NCBI GenBank assembly: GCA_049642465.1
Contig: JBAROV010000088.1
Coordinates: 1-64,000, forward strand
Length of the DNA stretch: 64,000 nt
Direction: 5' to 3'
Origin: CAWDPQ01 sp049642465
GTDB lineage: Bacteria > Acidobacteriota > Vicinamibacteria > Vicinamibacterales > 2-12-FULL-66-21
Positions 35,302-44,412 of the stretch are shown here, piece after piece. The notes under the pieces were generated by a model, which had not been told where the DNA came from, did not search any database, and saw only the letters and a program-made list of their open reading frames with translations. The first letter of the stretch is position 1; every line of letters starts with the position of its first letter. The position numbers and the translations under genes are program-made.

Positions 35302-36429
35302 ATGACTCGTACTTCCACGTCACGCGTGATCGGGTGGACGTTCGCTGCAATGCTGCTGGTGGTCGCCCTGTTCTGGGCCGTTCCGCGCCTAATCCAGCGA
35401 GACGCGGCGGCTCAGGCAGTTCCACGTCCGGTGGCATCGCGGGGCGCACTGCCACAGGCTGAACAAGCGACGATTGAGCTGTTTGAGAAAACCCGCGGGT
35501 CGGTCGTGTTCATCACGACTCAAGCGCAGGTCGTCGATGCATGGACGAGAAACATCTTCAACATCCCGCGCGGCAGCGGCTCGGGCTTCATCTGGGACGA
35601 TCATGGTCACATCGTCACGAACAATCACGTCGTCGAAGGGGCCTCGGCAGCCAGGGTTCGCCTGAGCGACGGGCGGGATATCGGCGCGTCGCTCGTGGGC
35701 GTGAGCCCCGCGCACGATCTTGCGGTGATTAAAGTCGACGTATCGAATCCGCCGGCGCCGCTGCCAATCGGCAGCAGTCACGATCTGCGCGTCGGGCAGG
35801 CCACGCTGGCGATCGGAAACCCGTTTGGCCTCGATTGGACCTTGACGGCGGGGATTGTGTCGGCGCTCGATCGTTCGCTGCCATCCGAGGACGGCCGCAA
35901 CTTGATCGAGCATCTCATTCAAACCGATGCGGCGATCAATCCTGGAAACTCCGGCGGACCGCTGCTCGATAGCGCCGGCCGGCTGATTGGTGTGAACACG
36001 GCAATTTTCAGCCCGTCAGGCGCGTCAGCGGGCGTCGGGTTCGCGGTGCCAGTTGACACGGTCAATCGCGTCGTGCCGCAGCTGATTGCCGCCGGCAAGT
36101 ACGTGAGGCCGGCGCTCGGCATTCAGGTCGATGACCGCCTGAGCCAGCTGGTGACTCAGAAGCTCGGCGTGAAAGGAGTCGCCGTGCTCAGAGTGACGCC
36201 GGGATCCCCAGCCGCAGCAGCCGGCCTGAGGGGCGCGCGCGCGCAGGACAATGGCGCGATCGTTCCCGGCGACGTCATCGTCGCCGTGGACGGCGAATCG
36301 GTGGACAGCGTTGCCCGGTTGCTGGGCCGCCTCGACGAACGCAAAGTGGGAGACAACGTCCGCCTGACGATCCTCCGTGACGGTCAGAAGACGGAGGTCA
36401 ACGTCACGCTGCAGGCCGGGACACAATAA
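35302..36429 (+). CDS. Periplasmic serine protease, HtrA/Deg family
   Basis: A 375-residue membrane-anchored protease. A membrane helix (about 11-30) is followed by a trypsin-like domain with the full triad H109 (TNNHVV), D139 (AHDLAV) and S217 (GNSGGP), then one PDZ domain (about 275-370). It would degrade misfolded envelope proteins. GAGG lies just before the ATG at 35302. The inactive relative at 26737 gives a useful contrast within the same window. Confidence 0.93.
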   Translation: MTRTSTSRVIGWTFAAMLLVVALFWAVPRLIQRDAAAQAVPRPVASRGALPQAEQATIELFEKTRGSVVFITTQAQVVDAWTRNIFNIPRGSGSGFIWDDHGHIVTNNHVVEGASAARVRLSDGRDIGASLVGVSPAHDLAVIKVDVSNPPAPLPIGSSHDLRVGQATLAIGNPFGLDWTLTAGIVSALDRSLPSEDGRNLIEHLIQTDAAINPGNSGGPLLDSAGRLIGVNTAIFSPSGASAGVGFAVPVDTVNRVVPQLIAAGKYVRPALGIQVDDRLSQLVTQKLGVKGVAVLRVTPGSPAAAAGLRGARAQDNGAIVPGDVIVAVDGESVDSVARLLGRLDERKVGDNVRLTILRDGQKTEVNVTLQAGTQ

Positions 36430-36445
36430 GTCGCGGCTGACGCGT

Positions 36446-36494
36446 GTCAGTCGCTAGTCGTTAGTCGCTAGTCGTTAGTCGCTAGTCGTTAGTC
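36446..36494. repeat. Solo array of AGTCGCTAGTCGTT heptamers
   Basis: Six or so 7-base units alternating AGTCGCT and AGTCGTT, led by CTGACGCGTGTCAG. The lead matches the CTGACGCTCGTCAG and CTGACGCTTGTCAG heads seen at 2335 and 46478. It lies between the stop codons of the convergent HtrA gene and cupin gene, with no associated reading frame. Confidence 0.8.
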
Positions 36495-36505
36495 CAGGGG
36501 ACCGC

Positions 36506-37300
36506 CTACTGCTTTTCGCCGGCGCGCGTCATTGCCGTCGGGCAGGTGGCACCGGCAAGCATCGAGAGCACGATAAGCGGCGTTCTACCCCGGCGTTCGA
36601 TTGCGTGCGGAGTGCCGCGCGGAATAGCGGTCATCGATCCGGGACTTATCGACACGGCATTGTCGCCGAGCCGAATCGCCCCATCGCCGGCCACGACGTA
36701 GATCACTTCATCGAGATCCGCGTGAGTGTGTCGCGCGACCGCCTCGCGGAGTTGCAGCACACGCGTCATCGAATCGGGCATGCAACTGAGGATCGATTCC
36801 TTGAGCGGGTCGCGTCCGATGAAGTTCTTGTCCAGGAACGCAGGAATGGAAACGGTGACCGGCGGCCCGGCGGGAACTGACACGGGCGCTGGCGGCGGTT
36901 CTGGCGCGGGAGGCGGCTCCGGTACCTTCGGCAACGGAGCGCGACTCAGGGCCACGACGATTTCAACCGGGCGCACGTTCCGAATCGTGACATCGCGTTC
37001 GAGCGTGTAGAAACCCTCATGCTCGAACCGGAACCGGTACTGACCGTCCGCGAGCACGACCGTCGCGACGCCCTCGGCGCTCGTCTGAGCCTCAGCGCGC
37101 GCGGGACCTGAAACCGTGACGTGCACCCCCGCGAGTGGCGTGCCGCTGACGTCGCGGATGGTTATCGGCGTGGGCCTCGGCTTGCTCCGACGTGCAGTAG
37201 CCGTCGTTTGCGCGGGGGCTGGAGCCGTCGTTTGCGCCGGGGCGGGCGCGGCTAAACAAAGAATTGTCGCAATTCCAAGGACGTGCTGTAAGACTTTCAT
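36506..37300 (-). CDS. Secreted carboxypeptidase-regulatory plus cupin protein
   Basis: A 264-residue protein. A signal peptide (MKVLQHVLGIATILCLAAPA) is followed by repeated Ala/Pro/Thr (APAPAQTTA), a carboxypeptidase-regulatory-like beta domain (about 45-115, DVSGTPLAGVHVTVSG) and a Pro-rich linker. A cupin domain follows (about 165-255: H-x-H in ARHTHADLDE, E, and GTPHAIER with the later His). The metal-binding residues look intact. The function is unknown. GAGGAAAC before 37300 supports this start. Confidence 0.85.
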   Translation of the reverse strand: MKVLQHVLGIATILCLAAPAPAQTTAPAPAQTTATARRSKPRPTPITIRDVSGTPLAGVHVTVSGPARAEAQTSAEGVATVVLADGQYRFRFEHEGFYTLERDVTIRNVRPVEIVVALSRAPLPKVPEPPPAPEPPPAPVSVPAGPPVTVSIPAFLDKNFIGRDPLKESILSCMPDSMTRVLQLREAVARHTHADLDEVIYVVAGDGAIRLGDNAVSISPGSMTAIPRGTPHAIERRGRTPLIVLSMLAGATCPTAMTRAGEKQ

Positions 37301-37471
37301 GTTTCCTCGCGACCGCCCGCTGGACTGGATCGTCAGAACCTCAGTCTGGTGCTGATGGGCTGTATGTCGCCCTGATTGAAGTTGCAACCGTCGGGCCACA
37401 GTATCACGTCGGGCCGGGCCCGGCCGGCCCGCCGTGGCGCAAGGCGAGCAGGCGCGGACTCGCAACCGATG

Positions 37472-40129
37472 TCACTTCAAAGTCTTGATAAACAGGACCA
37501 ACGAGTCGATTTGCGTGTCCGTCAGAACGCCAGCAAAGCTTGGCATCCCGGCCCCGCCCCGCTCGTAGCCGGCCACAACCTTGGCGGAAGGCGTCAGGAT
37601 GGATTCTCTGATATATGCCTCGTCTGCGACGATCTGCACGACGCCGCCCGCAAACGTTCGTTGACTCCCGTATAAACCCTTGAACGGCGGCCCGAGTTTG
37701 GCCATCGCCGCATTGTCGATTGAGTGACACGCCATGCACCCGTAGAGTTGATAGAGCCTCCGGCCCTCTTCAACGCTGACCGGCACCGAGGCAGCAACCG
37801 TCGTCGATCGCGGTGTCAGATCGACCGAGATATCGCCAAATCCCTCCGACCGAGGAACGAACGTCGCAAGCTCGTACGGCGTAAAGTAGGCGCTCTCCTG
37901 AAAGGGCTTTCCATCGGCGGTGCTGAGCGACCAGGCGAGCCGCATCTGCATCACTGGCCTCATGCCCGGCACCCCAATGAACAGTGCTCGTCCGTCCTTG
38001 GAGACGTAAGCGCTACTTGCCGGCAGCCGGTCGATCCCCGTGGAACCATCCGCCTTGAATTGTGGGGAGCCGTACTGGTAGGTCCGCTTGTAGTGCCAGC
38101 TCGTCAACGAGTAGTTGTCCGGATCGACGGCCTTCTTTGGATCGAGCGGCACGTCGAATCTCAGGAGCACTCCCTTGTCCATCGGCACCAATTCCCGCGG
38201 CACCGTCGACGGACCGCCCGTGTAGCGCACACGTCCCATTCCAGCAAGCCGATCGGCGGTCGTGCCCCACCCGAAAATCTGGAATCCCGCAATGTACAGA
38301 TGACCGTCTGCCGGATTGACCGAACCGTTGAGCGGCGGATAGTCAAACGCGCGGGTCAGGCTCACCACCGCGGCCTGTAACCTGTCGGTTCGTTCGTTCA
38401 GCAACACTCGAAACAACTCGGGGTTGTTGAAACCGATGTGAACGAGGGAGTCGTTGAGCGGTCCCATGCGGGCGCCGAACAGCCAGACCTGCGACAGCGC
38501 CGACTGGTTGGCCGTGTGCGGAATCCACGTCAGCGGATCGGCAATCGGCGCCGGATACACTTCGCGCGGCAGCTTGTCGCTGAGAAATCCGTAAAACTGC
38601 GCGTCGCGGACGATGTGCAGCGGAGTGCTTGGAACGTAGTGCCCCTGCTGGTCGCTGGCCGTGACGAGTCCCGTACGAATGTTGACGCCCAGATTTGGCT
38701 GACGGAAGCCGTAGCCGAGCAAGGTGAAACGCTGACCGTCTGCCGAAATGCGCAAGATGGTGCCGTTGTGCTTGCCGATGGTGGTGGCTTGCTGATTGCC
38801 CTTGGCAATGACGAACTCGCCGCCGGGAGCAAGACGCAGGGTGTTGGGGAACTCGCGCATGTCGGCTGTTTGCGCGAACACGTTGGAGAAGACTTCGTGA
38901 AGATCCGCTTCACCGTCTCCGTTGGTGTCGCGCAGCCGCCAGATGGCGTTCCGGTCGAAGACGTAGACCTGTTCGTCGCGGATCGCAAGAGTCAGTGGCT
39001 CGTGCAGGCCGGAAGCGAATCGGTTCCAGCGCACCGTCCCGCCCGGTTCGTGCATGCCTCGCGCGAACCACACGTCACCATCGATCGTGACCACGACTCC
39101 AGTGCCATCACGGAGAAACTGCACGTCGGCGGGACGCACATTACGGCGCCACGGATTGTCCACTGGCAGCGGGATGTCGTCCACGACGTATGCGTCATTC
39201 GACTTTGAGCGCGCAACCCTTGTAGTGACCGTCTGCGGCCAGCGCCGCGCGGGTGGATCCGACGGAATCGGGCGCGGTGTCACCGACGGAGCCGGACCCT
39301 TCTCCGCCATCGCGACGCAGAACTGAATCGGCCCCTGGTGAGGCGGGACCTGAACGGCCCAAACCGGCACCGTCTCCACCTTCAATGACAAACCTGGTTG
39401 GGCGCCGACCGACAGCGCCGCATCACCCTTCTTGGCGCCTGGGATCAGCCAGAGTGCCTTGGCGGAGGGGGCCACGTCGAAGTGGCGTTCAATGGTCGGT
39501 ACGCCGTCGCGACTTCCCGCAGTCATCCATTCGCGAACGTCGGTTCCTGCGACGGTGTATTCGAGAACCACTCCGTCGCGGACCAGGCGCAGGGCTTTCA
39601 GGCGCCCCATGTGCTCTGGCAGCGGACCGCGTCCGACTTCCTCCGGGCTCGGCGCCGGTTCGCGCGGATCGATAAATGTGGGCCGATCGCCACTCTGCCA
39701 TCCCGGGTAGATGCCGTTCGACAGCCAGGCTACCCCGTCAGGTTCGGGAGCAGGAAACTGACCGCCGGGTGTCTTCTTGTCGGGCGAATGATAGGACCCG
39801 GGAGCCAGTGCTTTGGGAGTGACGCTTTCACCGCGCCAGACGGCAGCGACCCGCAGGAGATCGGTGTCGAACCCGACCCAATACCCGCCCCCGAGGTTCA
39901 ACACGAGCCCGCGAGGCGTCAGATTGTTTGCCGGAAGCCCGGCTCCGACGTTGCGCGCGTCAATGATCGACGAGAAAAAGGGATAGTCCGCCTCGACCCA
40001 GTTGCCCCACGTCTGCGTCGGGATCGACTTCTGGCGTGCGGCCAGAACGGGACGGGAAATGGAGTGCGACGCACACACCACGGCAACCATCCCCAGGCCA
40101 GCTGCCGCGTGCCACGCTTTCATCCGCAT
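37472..40129 (-). CDS. Large secreted protein with beta-propeller-like region and C-terminal cytochrome c
   Basis: An 885-residue protein. Signal peptide (1-30); a long beta-rich N-terminal half; a propeller-like segment with sugar-dehydrogenase style repeats (IWRLRDTNGDGEADLHEVFS); and a C-terminal cytochrome c domain with the haem-binding CMACH at 798-802 and a Met ligand in GGAGMPSF. The layout recalls the large cytochrome-bearing secreted proteins of Verrucomicrobia, Planctomycetes and acidobacteria, of unknown substrate. A periplasmic or surface oxidation role, passing electrons to the haem, is inferred. AAAGGAA precedes the ATG at 40129. Confidence 0.85.
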   Translation of the reverse strand: MRMKAWHAAAGLGMVAVVCASHSISRPVLAARQKSIPTQTWGNWVEADYPFFSSIIDARNVGAGLPANNLTPRGLVLNLGGGYWVGFDTDLLRVAAVWRGESVTPKALAPGSYHSPDKKTPGGQFPAPEPDGVAWLSNGIYPGWQSGDRPTFIDPREPAPSPEEVGRGPLPEHMGRLKALRLVRDGVVLEYTVAGTDVREWMTAGSRDGVPTIERHFDVAPSAKALWLIPGAKKGDAALSVGAQPGLSLKVETVPVWAVQVPPHQGPIQFCVAMAEKGPAPSVTPRPIPSDPPARRWPQTVTTRVARSKSNDAYVVDDIPLPVDNPWRRNVRPADVQFLRDGTGVVVTIDGDVWFARGMHEPGGTVRWNRFASGLHEPLTLAIRDEQVYVFDRNAIWRLRDTNGDGEADLHEVFSNVFAQTADMREFPNTLRLAPGGEFVIAKGNQQATTIGKHNGTILRISADGQRFTLLGYGFRQPNLGVNIRTGLVTASDQQGHYVPSTPLHIVRDAQFYGFLSDKLPREVYPAPIADPLTWIPHTANQSALSQVWLFGARMGPLNDSLVHIGFNNPELFRVLLNERTDRLQAAVVSLTRAFDYPPLNGSVNPADGHLYIAGFQIFGWGTTADRLAGMGRVRYTGGPSTVPRELVPMDKGVLLRFDVPLDPKKAVDPDNYSLTSWHYKRTYQYGSPQFKADGSTGIDRLPASSAYVSKDGRALFIGVPGMRPVMQMRLAWSLSTADGKPFQESAYFTPYELATFVPRSEGFGDISVDLTPRSTTVAASVPVSVEEGRRLYQLYGCMACHSIDNAAMAKLGPPFKGLYGSQRTFAGGVVQIVADEAYIRESILTPSAKVVAGYERGGAGMPSFAGVLTDTQIDSLVLFIKTLK

Positions 40130-40298
40130 CGTGTTCCTTTCGTCCCGACCGGCGCCCAGCCCCGTATTTTAGGCCGGCCCGGCGCCCTCCGTGGCAGTGG
40201 CCTTGCACGACCGCCCTTGGCAGCGGAATATCCGGCGCGAATCAGACCGACTTTGTTAGATCCGCGCCATCACTGTAATTCCCCCTGCACCATCAGCC

Positions 40299-41060
40299 AT
40301 GACGATATATCTGCGGCGTCTTGCGGCGGTGATGGTGCTGTGCGGACTCACCGCCTGCTCCATTCCACCCCTTCCATCTCAGCCCTCGCACACCGCGCAG
40401 CTCGAAGTGCGCGGGACGACGTTGATGATGGTGGGGGCACGCGGGTCGTTGAGTGCGTGGGAATTCGACGGCCAGCAATACCGTGAGGTAGAAGCCAGGT
40501 GGACAGCCGACGGGGACGTCATCTCGATCTCGACGGCGGGAGCGATCGTGGCGCGTCGTCTCGGCGCCGCGACCGTGCGCGCGCAGTATCGCAACCTGAC
40601 CGGCACCGGCACCGTGCACGTGGTCCCGAGCGTTGCCGGTACCTGGCGAGGAACGCTGACCGTCCTCGACTGCTGGCAGAGCGTGGTGACGTCACCGGAT
40701 CCGTGTACAAACCGCCGCGGTTCGAACGCTCCGTTCTCCTTGACGGTGTCGCAGACAGATTCTGCGGAACTGGGCAATCTCACCGGCACGATAGCGGCGT
40801 TCACCCCCGCGGCGACGGGGAGCTTCGTCGGGCTTCTCGACTCCGGCGGTGTGTTCTTCATCCAGGGCTACATCGAACGCGCACAAGACCGGCTGCAGGC
40901 GCCGGTGACGTTTCGCTGGATCCTGGAAGGCGAGCGGCTCGTTCCGCTGAAAGTCGATGATCGAATTGAGGATCAGATCGACGTGCAGCTCAGCATGCGT
41001 GTCGGCTCCGAGGTGGTGCCCTTCTCCGAGATCTGGCGGCTCTCTTCGCTGACGCGCTGA
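40299..41060 (+). CDS. Hypothetical lipoprotein with Ig-like domain
   Basis: A 253-residue protein with a lipobox near residue 20 (LCGLTAC), so it is probably lipid-anchored. Residues about 35-105 look like a bacterial Ig-like (BIG2) domain (VRGTTLMMVGARGSLSAW, then GAIVARRLGAATVRAQY). The remainder is beta-rich with no known motif. The last few codons are duplicated downstream within the tandem repeat at 41042-41370, so the duplication took in the end of the gene. Confidence 0.75.
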   Translation: MTIYLRRLAAVMVLCGLTACSIPPLPSQPSHTAQLEVRGTTLMMVGARGSLSAWEFDGQQYREVEARWTADGDVISISTAGAIVARRLGAATVRAQYRNLTGTGTVHVVPSVAGTWRGTLTVLDCWQSVVTSPDPCTNRRGSNAPFSLTVSQTDSAELGNLTGTIAAFTPAATGSFVGLLDSGGVFFIQGYIERAQDRLQAPVTFRWILEGERLVPLKVDDRIEDQIDVQLSMRVGSEVVPFSEIWRLSSLTR

Positions 41061-41380
41061 CGCGCGTGGTTTACAGGAGATCAGGAGATCAAGAGAGAAG
41101 AACAGGAGGTCAGGAGATCAGGAGCACAATGTTTATCTGCCCCAAAAATAACTCCTTACCTCTTGATCTCCTGTCGATGCCTTCTGATCTCTTGATCTCC
41201 TGTGAACCACACGCGTGGCTCTCTTCGCTGATGCGCGTGGTTTACAGGAGATCAGGAGATCAAGAGAGACGAACAGGAGGTCAGGAGATCAGGAGCACAA
41301 TGTTTATCTGCCCCAAAAATTGCTCCTTACCTCCGTACCTCCTGTAAGCCTCTCCTGACCTCCTGATCTCCTGTAAACCC
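41042..41380. repeat. Tandem duplication of an inverted AGGAGATC element; no gene
   Basis: Two copies about 180 bases apart (beginning near 41042 and 41221) carry the same words: CTCTTCGCTGA, GCGCGTGGTTTACAGG, AGGAGATCAGGAGATC and CAATGTTTATCTGCCCC. Within each copy the AGGAGATC words on the left are inverted as GATCTCCT on the right, around a 30-base core. The copied segment includes the last codons of the lipoprotein gene. This fills the 340-base space between 41061 and 41402, in which I see no gene. Confidence 0.85.
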
Positions 41381-41402
41381 CCGCGTGCGATACTCGCAGC
41401 GG

Positions 41403-42854
41403 ATGCGCGTCACCCTCAGGGACTCTCGACTCGGCCTCCTGAACTCCACCACCCGGATTCCCTTCCGCTACGGCACGGCGGTCCTCACCCGATGCCCGCA
41501 GGCGACCTTGCGGGTCACGATCGAATGCGACGGCCGCGTGCAAGCCGGTTACAGCGGCGATTGTCTCCCGCCAAGCTGGTTCGACAAGACCCAGGGCAAG
41601 GACTTTGCGATCCAGATCGACGACATGCTCCGTGTCATCGCGCTCTCGCAGAAGATCTACGCCGACGCGTTTGCGAGAAACACGGACTTCTTTCCCGCCT
41701 GGCATTCAAGCGAGGAGCAGATTCAGCGGCGATGCCTCGAATGGAATCTGCCGCCGCTGCTCGCAAGCTTTGGCTCGAGTCTGCTGGAGCGCGCCATCCT
41801 CGATGCCGCGTGCCGGAGACACGCGACGAGCTTTGCTCGAGCCGTGCGCGACAATCTGTTCGGCATCGATGCGGGACTGGTGCATCGCGATCTGGCTGGT
41901 GAGGCGCCACGGGATTGGCTGCCCGAACGGCCCGCGTCATCCCTGTACGTTCGGCAGACCGTCGGCCTGGGCGATCCGCTCGAGGACCAGGACATCCCAG
42001 ACGCCGATCGGCTGCACGACGGCTGGCCCCAGGCAATTGAACACTACGCCACCCGTCGTGGCGTCCGCTACTACAAAGTCAAGGTCTCGAACCAACTCGA
42101 CCACGATCTCGAACGCCTCACTCGCGTCGCGAATGTACTGGAGCGGCACCTCGGACGTGACTACCGTCTGACGCTCGACGGCAACGAGCAGTACAAGCGA
42201 GCAGAGGATTTCGAAGCACTCATCGAGAGGATCCAGGCGCGTCCCAATCTCGCAACGCTTTGGGCCAACGTGCTCGTCATCGAACAACCGTTCGACCGCG
42301 CGATGGCGCTCGACTCCGGTCGTACCGGCGAACTGAAAGCGCTCTCGCGCTTGAAGCCAGTCATCATCGACGAATCCGACGGCACGCTCGACGCCTACGC
42401 GCGCGCAATCGCCGTCGGGTATCGCGGAGTCAGCAGCAAGAACTGCAAAGGCGCAATCCGGAGCCTCCTCAATGCCGGTCTGACCTGGCTTGGCAACGGC
42501 CGTGGCGGCCGTCAGGAGTTCTTGATGACTGGTGAGGATCTGTGCAGCGTGGGCATCGTTCCGACGCAGTCTGACTTGTGCCTTGCCGCGACGCTGGGGC
42601 TGCAACACGTCGAACGGAACGGCCACCACTATCATCCCGGGCTCACCTATCTTCCAGAATCACAACGCCGCGCGGCGCTGGCTGCGCACGGCGATTTCTA
42701 CGTCCGCGAGCACGACATCATCGGACCCCATATCGTGGACGGCCAATTCCGCATCGCGTCACTGCAGTGTGACGGCTTCGGCTTCGCGGTGGAACCAGAT
42801 CTGTCGGCGATGGAACCTGCCGAATCGTGGCAGTTCGAATCGTTAGGATTGTGA
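41403..42854 (+). CDS. Enolase-superfamily (mandelate racemase/muconate lactonizing-like) protein
   Basis: A 483-residue protein. The C-terminal barrel has the KxK pair (YYKVKVSN), the metal ligands in LDGNEQY, VIEQP and IIDESDG, and SSKNCKG. These are the superfamily's conserved positions. The N-terminal capping domain is longer than usual. The substrate is not recognisable; dehydration or racemisation of an acid sugar is the usual chemistry. It lies one base from the MetE-like gene, so the two are probably one operon. The start at 41403 is preferred to a GTG six codons earlier. Confidence 0.8.
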   Translation: MRVTLRDSRLGLLNSTTRIPFRYGTAVLTRCPQATLRVTIECDGRVQAGYSGDCLPPSWFDKTQGKDFAIQIDDMLRVIALSQKIYADAFARNTDFFPAWHSSEEQIQRRCLEWNLPPLLASFGSSLLERAILDAACRRHATSFARAVRDNLFGIDAGLVHRDLAGEAPRDWLPERPASSLYVRQTVGLGDPLEDQDIPDADRLHDGWPQAIEHYATRRGVRYYKVKVSNQLDHDLERLTRVANVLERHLGRDYRLTLDGNEQYKRAEDFEALIERIQARPNLATLWANVLVIEQPFDRAMALDSGRTGELKALSRLKPVIIDESDGTLDAYARAIAVGYRGVSSKNCKGAIRSLLNAGLTWLGNGRGGRQEFLMTGEDLCSVGIVPTQSDLCLAATLGLQHVERNGHHYHPGLTYLPESQRRAALAAHGDFYVREHDIIGPHIVDGQFRIASLQCDGFGFAVEPDLSAMEPAESWQFESLGL

Positions 42855-42855
42855 G

Positions 42856-43851
42856 ATGCCAACCATCAGAACCACCGTCGTCGGCAGCTATCCGGTTCCC
42901 ACGTGGCTGCGGGTGTTCAGCACGCGTGAGAGCCTCCGGGACGCGATGCTGGCTGTCATCAAGACGCAGGAACTTGCTGGCATCGACGTCGTGGCCGACG
43001 GTGAGTTGTACCGGTGGGATATCAACCACGCGGAAACGAACGGGATGATCGATTACTTTCTGCGGCCGCTGCAGGGCGTCGCTCAGGATCTGACGCTCGA
43101 GCAACTGCATCGCTGGCGGAGCGCGCCGGGCCATCAGTTCCGATCGGCCCCGCCCGGAATCGTGATCGGGCCGATTGGGAGCGGCCGGTTGAATCTCGAG
43201 CGCGACTATCAGTTGTTCCGAGATTTGACCGACCGGCCGAAAAAGTTCACCGTCACCAGCCCGTACATGCTGGCCAAGACGGTAGGGGACGAGCATTACC
43301 GCGATCTCGATCGGCTCGTCCTCGCGTTGGCTGACGTCCTGCGAGAGCAGGTGCGGGCGATTGACGCCGCGATTGTCCAGATTGACGAGGCGAACGTTAC
43401 CGGTCATCCGCACGATGCGCGCCTGGCCGCACTGGGCATCAATCGCGTGCTCGAAGGCGTACGGCACGAAAAAGCCGTGCATCTGTGCTACGGGAATTAC
43501 GGTGGACAGACGATCCAGAAGGGAACCTACGAAGCCCTCGTTGGGTTTCTCAACCTGCTGCAATGCGATCACCTGGTGCTGGAAGTCGCGCGCCGGCCGC
43601 CGGACGAACTCGAATATCTGAAGGACGTGCGGCGCGAGATTGGATTGGGGATTGGCGTCATCGACATCAAGGACAACGAGGTCGAGTCGGCCGAAACGGT
43701 CGCGCGCCGAATCGAGCGCGCGGCCAAGGTGCTCGGCATTGAGCGCGTGCGTTACGTGCATCCGGACTGCGGGTTCTGGATGCTGCCGCGGAGCGCAGCG
43801 GACGCGAAGATGCGGTCGCTGGTACGAGGACGGGATTTGTTCGAGGGTTAA
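42856..43851 (+). CDS. MetE C-terminal-like (cobalamin-independent methionine synthase family) protein
   Basis: A 331-residue protein equivalent to the C-terminal barrel of MetE only. Zinc ligands H and C in HLCYGNYGG and the late C in HPDCGFW are present, as is VVGSYPVP at the N terminus. Stand-alone members act on other thiols or have unknown roles, so methionine synthesis is not assured. The one-base spacing to the enolase-superfamily gene implies joint expression. Confidence 0.85.
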   Translation: MPTIRTTVVGSYPVPTWLRVFSTRESLRDAMLAVIKTQELAGIDVVADGELYRWDINHAETNGMIDYFLRPLQGVAQDLTLEQLHRWRSAPGHQFRSAPPGIVIGPIGSGRLNLERDYQLFRDLTDRPKKFTVTSPYMLAKTVGDEHYRDLDRLVLALADVLREQVRAIDAAIVQIDEANVTGHPHDARLAALGINRVLEGVRHEKAVHLCYGNYGGQTIQKGTYEALVGFLNLLQCDHLVLEVARRPPDELEYLKDVRREIGLGIGVIDIKDNEVESAETVARRIERAAKVLGIERVRYVHPDCGFWMLPRSAADAKMRSLVRGRDLFEG

Positions 43852-43878
43852 CGCACCGGCCGCGCGAGCGTGACCCTA

Positions 43879-44412
43879 CTAAAAAAGCCAGGCGCACACC
43901 GCGACAGTGGCGATTGCCGCGACGATATCTCCGACGAGCGCAGCGGGCACCGCGTGTCGAGTGCGACTGACGCCAACGGCGCCAAAGTACACGGCCAGCA
44001 CGTAGAACGTCGTTTCCGATGATCCGTACAAGGTGGCGGCCGCACGAGCGATGAATGAATCAGGACCGTGCGTCTTGATCAGATCAGTCGTGAACGCGAG
44101 CGAACCGCTGCCGCTCAGCGAACGAAGGATTGCCAGCGGAAGCAGTTCCGCCGGGAAGCCGGTCGGCGCGACGACGGGCCGCAGGCCAGCCATGAGAAGG
44201 TCCATCGCACCGGATCCTCGAAACATTCCAATGGCCACGAGAATCCCGACCAGGAACGGGATGATTCTCACCGCAACCTCGAAACCCTCCTTCGCACCCT
44301 CGATAAAAACGTCATAGACCTTCACCCGTCGGATGATGCCAGCGAGGGGAATGGCCACGAGCAACACCGGCATGGCCCAAAGCGAGATCGCGTCGAGCGC
44401 GGCGCGGATCAT
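43879..44412 (-). CDS. spmB: SpmB-like membrane protein (nucleoside recognition domain)
   Basis: A 177-residue membrane protein with about five helices, matching the second subunit of the SpmA/SpmB pair, with AGIIRRVKVYDVFIEGAKEGF. It overlaps the SpmA gene by four bases. In spore formers the pair is needed for spore core dehydration; its role in non-sporulating bacteria is unknown. Confidence 0.85.
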   Translation of the reverse strand: MIRAALDAISLWAMPVLLVAIPLAGIIRRVKVYDVFIEGAKEGFEVAVRIIPFLVGILVAIGMFRGSGAMDLLMAGLRPVVAPTGFPAELLPLAILRSLSGSGSLAFTTDLIKTHGPDSFIARAAATLYGSSETTFYVLAVYFGAVGVSRTRHAVPAALVGDIVAAIATVAVCAWLF

